Origin: Phycisphaerae bacterium | GTDB lineage: Bacteria > Planctomycetota > Phycisphaerae > UBA1845 > Fen-1342 | DNA: 64,000 nt | Direction of reading: 5' to 3' | Assembly (NCBI GenBank): GCA_028279405.1 | Contig: JANQNU010000087.1 | Location: 62,001 to 126,000, forward strand | Part shown: positions 63,999 to 64,000 of the stretch, in pieces | Layout of the letters: every line of letters begins with the position of its first letter | Numbering within the stretch: the first letter of the stretch is position 1 | Translations under genes and position numbers: made by a program | Notes under the pieces: model-generated | Told to the model about the DNA's origin: nothing | Database searches by the model: none | What the model saw: only the letters and a program-made list of their open reading frames with translations

Positions 63999-64000
63999 TC

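Overview
The window is GC-rich bacterial chromosome with dense coding on both strands. It most likely comes from a member of the Planctomycetota. The main evidence is two large exported proteins ending in dockerin-like calcium-binding tails (GDMNCDG...VSDI), one of which also carries a run of DCNxNxxPDxCD repeats. Supporting signs are many exported low-complexity repeat proteins, an unusual sigma factor with an extra N-terminal region, and an orphan Flp pilin. This assignment is an inference; no rRNA gene is present to test it. I see no insertion sequence, prophage module or CRISPR array.

Layout. 0-6 kb: GT39/TPR membrane protein, sigma-70 factor with several N-terminal helix-turn-helix segments, tRNA-Tyr(GTA), DEAD-box helicase. 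6.5-12 kb: uracil phosphoribosyltransferase-like protein, exported protein with a beta-helix-like tail, lipoprotein, VOC protein divergent from an HxlR regulator, and a formylglycine-type sulfatase. 12-17 kb: a minus-strand operon reading lipoprotein, eno, FtsB/DivIC-like protein, LolC/E-like permease, LolD-like ATPase. 17-25.5 kb: HtpX, a DCN-repeat/dockerin protein, an antiporter with a His-rich loop, a Na+/Ca2+ exchanger and an RlmI-like methyltransferase coupled to leuS. 28-36 kb: PpiD-like protein, Flp pilin and a small membrane protein, exported propeller-like protein, PhzF, receiver-only response regulator, M3 peptidase. 36-43.5 kb: a giant exported protein built on an exact 188-residue period, TauE/SafE exporter, MFS transporter, tmk-holB. 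43.6-49 kb: a close-packed set of two exported proteases and a GVYG/GVFG-repeat protein. 49-58 kb: cysD, a hairpin-rich intergenic region, a four-gene PAP2/cupin/SDR/membrane operon, rsgA, clpC with a clear terminator. 58-64 kb: TPR membrane protein and glycosyltransferase, NarL-type regulator with a degenerate receiver, PKD-domain lipoprotein, a small structured transcript, and a MobA-like protein.

The most unusual signals are outside the ordinary genes. First, between about 62.90 and 63.23 kb there is a complete small transcription unit: a good sigma-70-type promoter, a folded leader, two overlapping mini-ORFs and a strong intrinsic terminator. It contains a 16-nt perfect complement of the canonical 3' end of 16S rRNA. 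Second, intergenic spaces carry a dispersed family of perfect hairpins. Different copies keep the same outer arms but change inner base pairs on both sides, which is compensatory covariation. Six of them sit in about 360 bp after cysD. Third, three exported proteins, two of them proteases, share a C-terminal tail of about 60 residues ending in IGQ or IGE, alongside the dockerin-like tails of two others. This suggests two parallel C-terminal tags.
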